From the NCBI GenBank assembly GCA_002448495.1, contig DJYL01000026.1, positions 1 through 8,406 of the forward strand: 8,406 nt of DNA. Reading direction: 5' to 3'. The position numbers were made by a program, and so were the translations under genes. The notes beneath the pieces were generated by a model, which was not told the origin of the DNA, did not search any database, and was given only the letters and a program-made list of their open reading frames with translations. This document shows positions 5,986-8,406 of this stretch, in pieces (the first letter of the stretch is position 1; each line of letters starts with the position of its first letter). Source of the stretch: Pseudoselenomonas ruminantium. GTDB taxonomy: Bacteria; Bacillota; Negativicutes; Selenomonadales; Selenomonadaceae.

Positions 5986-6942
5986 TTATACCGTAAATTT
6001 ACCTGTCTGCGAGAACTGGCGCAAGGCATCCATTTTAGCCTGCTTCGTGTTCTGCTGCCTTTCCAGCATCGTCCCCATAATGCGTTCCAAGTCCTCCGGG
6101 GAATAAAATTCGATTTCCAGCCTGCTCTTTTTCTTCCCCGTCTGAATTCTTACCTGCGTGCCAAACATCTGCGTTAATTTATCCACCGCATCACGGATAA
6201 AGATATCCTGCTCCTTTTTTTCTTTGGCAGGCTGTTCCCCGCTGTGCTCATGCAGCAATTCCGGATCTTCCAGCAGCTTCTTTACCAGTTTTTCCGCCTG
6301 ACGGGCAGAAAGCTCCCTGCTTTGAATATAATCTGCCGCTTCAAGCTGCAAATCCTTATCGTCCAAAGCCAGCAACGGCTTGGCCTGCCCCATGGACAAC
6401 GAACCATTTGCCACATAAGCCTGCACCTGCTCAGCCAGATTAAGCAGCCGCAGGAAATTGGCAATATGTGAACGACTGCGCCCGACTTTCTTCGCTACAT
6501 TTTCCTGCGTGAGCTTAAATTCCTTCATCAGACGTTCATAAGCCTTGGCTTCTTCCATTGCATTTAAGTTTTCCCGCTGAATATTTTCTATCAGGGCAAT
6601 CTGCGCAATTTCCTCATTATTGTACTCCCGCACTTCCACAGGCACTTCCGTAAGGCCGGCCAGCTTTGCGGCCCGCAGGCGGCGTTCTCCGGCAATCAGT
6701 TCATAGCGGTTATCCGCCATCCTGCGAACCAGCAAGGGCTGCAATACGCCAAATTCCTTAACGGAATCCTTTAGTTCTTCCAAGGCGCTTTCATCAAACT
6801 CCATACGGGGTTGATAGCGGTTAGGCTGAATAGACTCAATTGCGATTTTATGCGCCTTTTCCGCAGTTCCATTTTCACTGACCGGTTTAGGATTGCCCAG
6901 CAAGGCACCTAAACCTTTGCCCAGACCGCCTTGCTTAGCCAC
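5986..6942 (-). CDS. parB: Chromosome-partitioning protein ParB (Spo0J), CTP-dependent parS-binding clamp
   Basis: A 318-residue protein. The basic GLGKGLGALLG N-terminus (ParA-stimulating in this family) is followed by the ParB/Srx CTP-binding domain with NRYQPR (residues 41-46), GERRLRAAKLAG (85-96) and ENIQRENLN (119-127). Then comes the parS-binding helix-turn-helix (about 144-170, TQENVAKKVGRSRSHIANFL) and a C-terminal dimerisation segment. It loads at parS, clamps and slides on DNA using CTP, and with ParA segregates replication origins. I chose the GTG at 6942, because AGAGGTGA lies six bases before it; the TTG two codons upstream has no spaced ribosome site. This start overlaps parA by 8 nt, so translation is probably coupled. 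A perfect parS is about 0.9 kb upstream. Confidence 0.96.
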   Translation of the reverse strand: MAKQGGLGKGLGALLGNPKPVSENGTAEKAHKIAIESIQPNRYQPRMEFDESALEELKDSVKEFGVLQPLLVRRMADNRYELIAGERRLRAAKLAGLTEVPVEVREYNNEEIAQIALIENIQRENLNAMEEAKAYERLMKEFKLTQENVAKKVGRSRSHIANFLRLLNLAEQVQAYVANGSLSMGQAKPLLALDDKDLQLEAADYIQSRELSARQAEKLVKKLLEDPELLHEHSGEQPAKEKKEQDIFIRDAVDKLTQMFGTQVRIQTGKKKSRLEIEFYSPEDLERIMGTMLERQQNTKQAKMDALRQFSQTGKFTV

Positions 6943-7696
6943 AAGCAATCACCTCTTTCGCCAGCTTCATGTAAACTTCAGAACCCTTGGATTTCTTATC
7001 ATAATAAATAATGGGCTGACCAAAGGACGGTGCTTCACTCAGACGCACATTGCGGGGAATCATCGTCTTGTAGACTACCGCATCAAAGCTGTTCCGCACC
7101 TCAGCCACTACCTGCTCAGCCAGCTTCGTGCGGGAATCGTACATGGTCATAACCACGCCTTCCAGCTTCAACTCTGCATTCAGATTGCTGCGCACCAGTT
7201 CAATGGTGCGCATAAGCTGCGCTACACCTTCCAACGCATAAAATTCGCACTGAATAGGCACCAGCACCGAATCTGCTGCCGTGAGCGAATTAAGCGTCAA
7301 CAGCCCCAATGATGGCGGGCAGTCAATGATGATGTAATCATAATCATCCCGCACCGCATCCAGAGCTTTTTTCAACCGCGTTTCGCGGGAGATGGCGGCC
7401 ACCAGTTCGACCTCAGCCCCTGCTAAATCAATGTTCGCCGGCAGGATATCCACCTTGAATTCCGTCTTCTGAATCACATCCATTACCGGAACATTGTCGA
7501 TTAACACCTGATAGATTGTCTTGCCCTGCAAGGTCGACTTATCCACCCCAAAACCACTGCTGGCATTGCCCTGCGGGTCACAATCCACCAACAAAACCTT
7601 TTTCTTCTTGGCCGCCAGACAGGCGGATAAATTCACCGACGTCGTGGTTTTACCCACACCGCCCTTTTGATTGGCAACTGCGATAATCTTTGCCAA
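6935..7696 (-). CDS. parA: Chromosome-partitioning ATPase ParA (Soj)
   Basis: A 253-residue P-loop ATPase, the same length as Bacillus subtilis Soj. It has a deviant Walker A KGGVGKTT (residues 11-18) with the signature lysine K11, the A' motif LLVDCDPQGN (D40), and Walker B IIIDCPPS (D125). It binds DNA non-specifically as an ATP dimer, and ParB stimulates its ATPase, giving origin movement and replication control. I chose the TTG at 7696: it gives the standard N-terminus MAKIIAVANQKGG and has AAGTGGTGA five bases upstream. A GTG at 7708 would add four residues but would place that ribosome site inside the coding sequence. It is the first gene of the operon parA-parB-DUF4446-M23 peptidase. 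The usual upstream rsmG/mnmG neighbours are absent from this window. Confidence 0.95.
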   Translation of the reverse strand: MAKIIAVANQKGGVGKTTTSVNLSACLAAKKKKVLLVDCDPQGNASSGFGVDKSTLQGKTIYQVLIDNVPVMDVIQKTEFKVDILPANIDLAGAEVELVAAISRETRLKKALDAVRDDYDYIIIDCPPSLGLLTLNSLTAADSVLVPIQCEFYALEGVAQLMRTIELVRSNLNAELKLEGVVMTMYDSRTKLAEQVVAEVRNSFDAVVYKTMIPRNVRLSEAPSFGQPIIYYDKKSKGSEVYMKLAKEVIACG

Positions 7697-7740
7697 AATC
7701 GTCACCACTTTCTTACACTATGTTCAAGTTACAGTAATGC

Positions 7741-7769
7741 TTGTGTATTTTCCCTAAAATAAGTATAAT
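7741..7769 (+). promoter_or_regulatory. Candidate promoter of the methionine synthase activation-domain gene
   Basis: TTGTGT (7741-7746) and a perfect TATAAT (7764-7769) are separated by 17 bp on the plus strand. Start near 7776 would give a ~134-nt leader containing parS. It overlaps the parA control region, so the two divergent promoters might compete. A second TATAAT at 7836-7841 lacks a -35. Confidence 0.35.
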
Positions 7770-7775
7770 TGTTAC

Positions 7776-7805
7776 ATTACAGGTTTTATTTTGGACAGAT
7801 GTAAA
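7776..7805 (-). promoter_or_regulatory. Candidate promoter of the parA operon
   Basis: On the minus strand TTTACA (7805-7800) and TGTAAT (7781-7776) are 18 bp apart, each five of six to consensus. An alternative -10, TATACT (7767-7762), lies nearby without a good -35. Transcription from the main candidate would begin near 7769, about 73 bases before the TTG start. Confidence 0.4.
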
Positions 7806-7866
7806 TTTTAACCCCGCCCAAAAACAGCATACCTATATAATAATATGAAATGCAAAAAAATGCTAT

Positions 7867-7882
7867 TGTTTCACGTGAAACA
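7867..7882. promoter_or_regulatory. parS, ParB-binding centromere site
   Basis: TGTTTCACGTGAAACA is a perfect 16-bp palindrome identical to the Spo0J/ParB parS consensus. It is about 170 bp from the parA start and 28 bp before the downstream plus-strand gene. It implies that the window lies in the origin-proximal part of the chromosome, and that ParB loaded here could spread over both flanking genes. Confidence 0.97.
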
Positions 7883-7909
7883 GTAAAAAAATTTTAAGGT
7901 GGTGAGTAT

Positions 7910-8406
7910 ATGCCGGTTTACAATGCCCCCCTGCTTTCCATTGATGCAGCTGAAGCCCGGCGCTATGCAGGCCTGCAAAAAGCCGCCGACTTTGCCGAGG
8001 AAAAAATCCTTGCAGCCTGCGAAGATGCCCGCTTATTGGCCGTCCCCAAGGGAATTTGGGAGCTTTACGACTATGATTGTGAAACACAAACCATAAAAGC
8101 GACTCCTCCCTGCCAGATTCAAGGGCAAAAAATTGGCCAGCATTTAGCTGGCTGTGAAAAAGTTATTGCTTTGTCGGCTACCGTAGGTGAAGCTATCGAG
8201 GAAGATATCACCAGACGCTTTGCCAGCGGAGAATACAGCAATGCTGTACTCATGGACGCAGCGGCCACTGCCGCTGTCGAACAAATTGCCGACAGCATGG
8301 AAAAGGCCATAACCCCCAAGATGGCGGCGCAGGGCTTTTTGCTGAAATGGCGCTTCAGCCCCGGCTATGGAGACTGGCCACTAACGCAGCAGCCGGAATT
8401 AATCCG
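7910..8406 (+). CDS. Stand-alone cobalamin-dependent methionine synthase activation-domain protein (3' end cut by window edge)
   Basis: 165 codons are visible before the right edge. The hallmark is WRFSPGYGDWPL (about residues 147-158), equivalent to the RPAPGYP AdoMet-binding segment of the MetH reactivation domain. The earlier LSATVGEAIEEDI and MDAAATAAVEQIAD helices also fit this family. Such proteins donate a methyl group from S-adenosylmethionine to re-methylate cob(II)alamin in methionine synthase after oxidation. Many Firmicutes have a MetH lacking this domain, with the activation domain encoded separately. The ATG is supported by AAGGTGGTGA four bases upstream. It is divergent from parA, and parS lies in its leader. 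No other methionine gene is visible, so a metH or metF neighbour further right is expected but unproven. Confidence 0.88.
   Translation, partial: MPVYNAPLLSIDAAEARRYAGLQKAADFAEEKILAACEDARLLAVPKGIWELYDYDCETQTIKATPPCQIQGQKIGQHLAGCEKVIALSATVGEAIEEDITRRFASGEYSNAVLMDAAATAAVEQIADSMEKAITPKMAAQGFLLKWRFSPGYGDWPLTQQPELI

Noticed and set aside
7776..7909. Cobalamin or SAM riboswitch in the leader of the methionine synthase activation gene
   Set aside because: The ~134-nt leader is AT-rich and lacks the B12-box or SAM-riboswitch conserved helices. The only strong palindrome in it is parS.
8076..8091. Second parS-like site (GTGAAACAC) inside the last gene
   Set aside because: Only half the palindrome is present, so it is not a credible ParB site.

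Overview
The window looks like chromosomal DNA from a diderm Firmicute of the class Negativicutes (Selenomonas/Mitsuokella-like). This is an inference. It rests on the soj/spo0J-type parA-parB pair followed by a DUF4446 gene and an M23 peptidase gene, a perfect Firmicutes-type parS site, a split ferredoxin-containing glutamate synthase, strong Shine-Dalgarno sequences, moderate GC in genes and very AT-rich intergenic DNA. No species can be named from sequence alone. Seven genes run on the minus strand and one, cut by the right edge, runs on the plus strand.

Positions 1-2656 (minus) hold two overlapping genes for a split, archaeal-type glutamate synthase. A class II glutamine amidotransferase subunit (1550-2656) releases ammonia from glutamine. 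A ferredoxin-domain plus FMN/Fe-S synthase subunit (<1-1562) uses it on 2-oxoglutarate. They share a near-perfect sigma-A promoter (TTGACA, 17 bp, TATAAT) at 2738-2766, with a perfect 10-bp dyad just upstream at 2776-2800.

Positions 2657-3059 are a gene-free, AT-rich stretch with that promoter, many ATACAT/ATGTAT words, several dyads, and a strong hairpin terminator (2924-2959) for the next gene.

Positions 3060-4070 (minus) encode a NYN/PIN-like ribonuclease-domain protein with a lysine-rich linker and a C-terminal region I do not recognise.

Positions 4071-4463 are a second gene-free stretch. It carries the most unusual feature of the window: two direct copies, 128 bp apart, of a ~95-nt element that folds into a long hairpin. 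The ends and the apical region are nearly identical between copies. The ~26-bp stem differs in sequence but stays paired in both, so the copies show compensatory change.

Positions 4464-7696 (minus) form a compact chromosome-segregation operon: parA, parB (overlapping, translationally coupled), a membrane-anchored DUF4446 protein, and a membrane-anchored, catalytically intact M23 (LytM-type) endopeptidase with a coiled coil. The grouping links origin segregation to envelope-associated proteins.

Positions 7697-7909 are the divergent control region, with a perfect 16-bp parS (TGTTTCACGTGAAACA) at 7867-7882. From 7910 the plus-strand gene encodes a stand-alone cobalamin-dependent methionine synthase activation (AdoMet-binding) domain protein, whose leader contains the parS.
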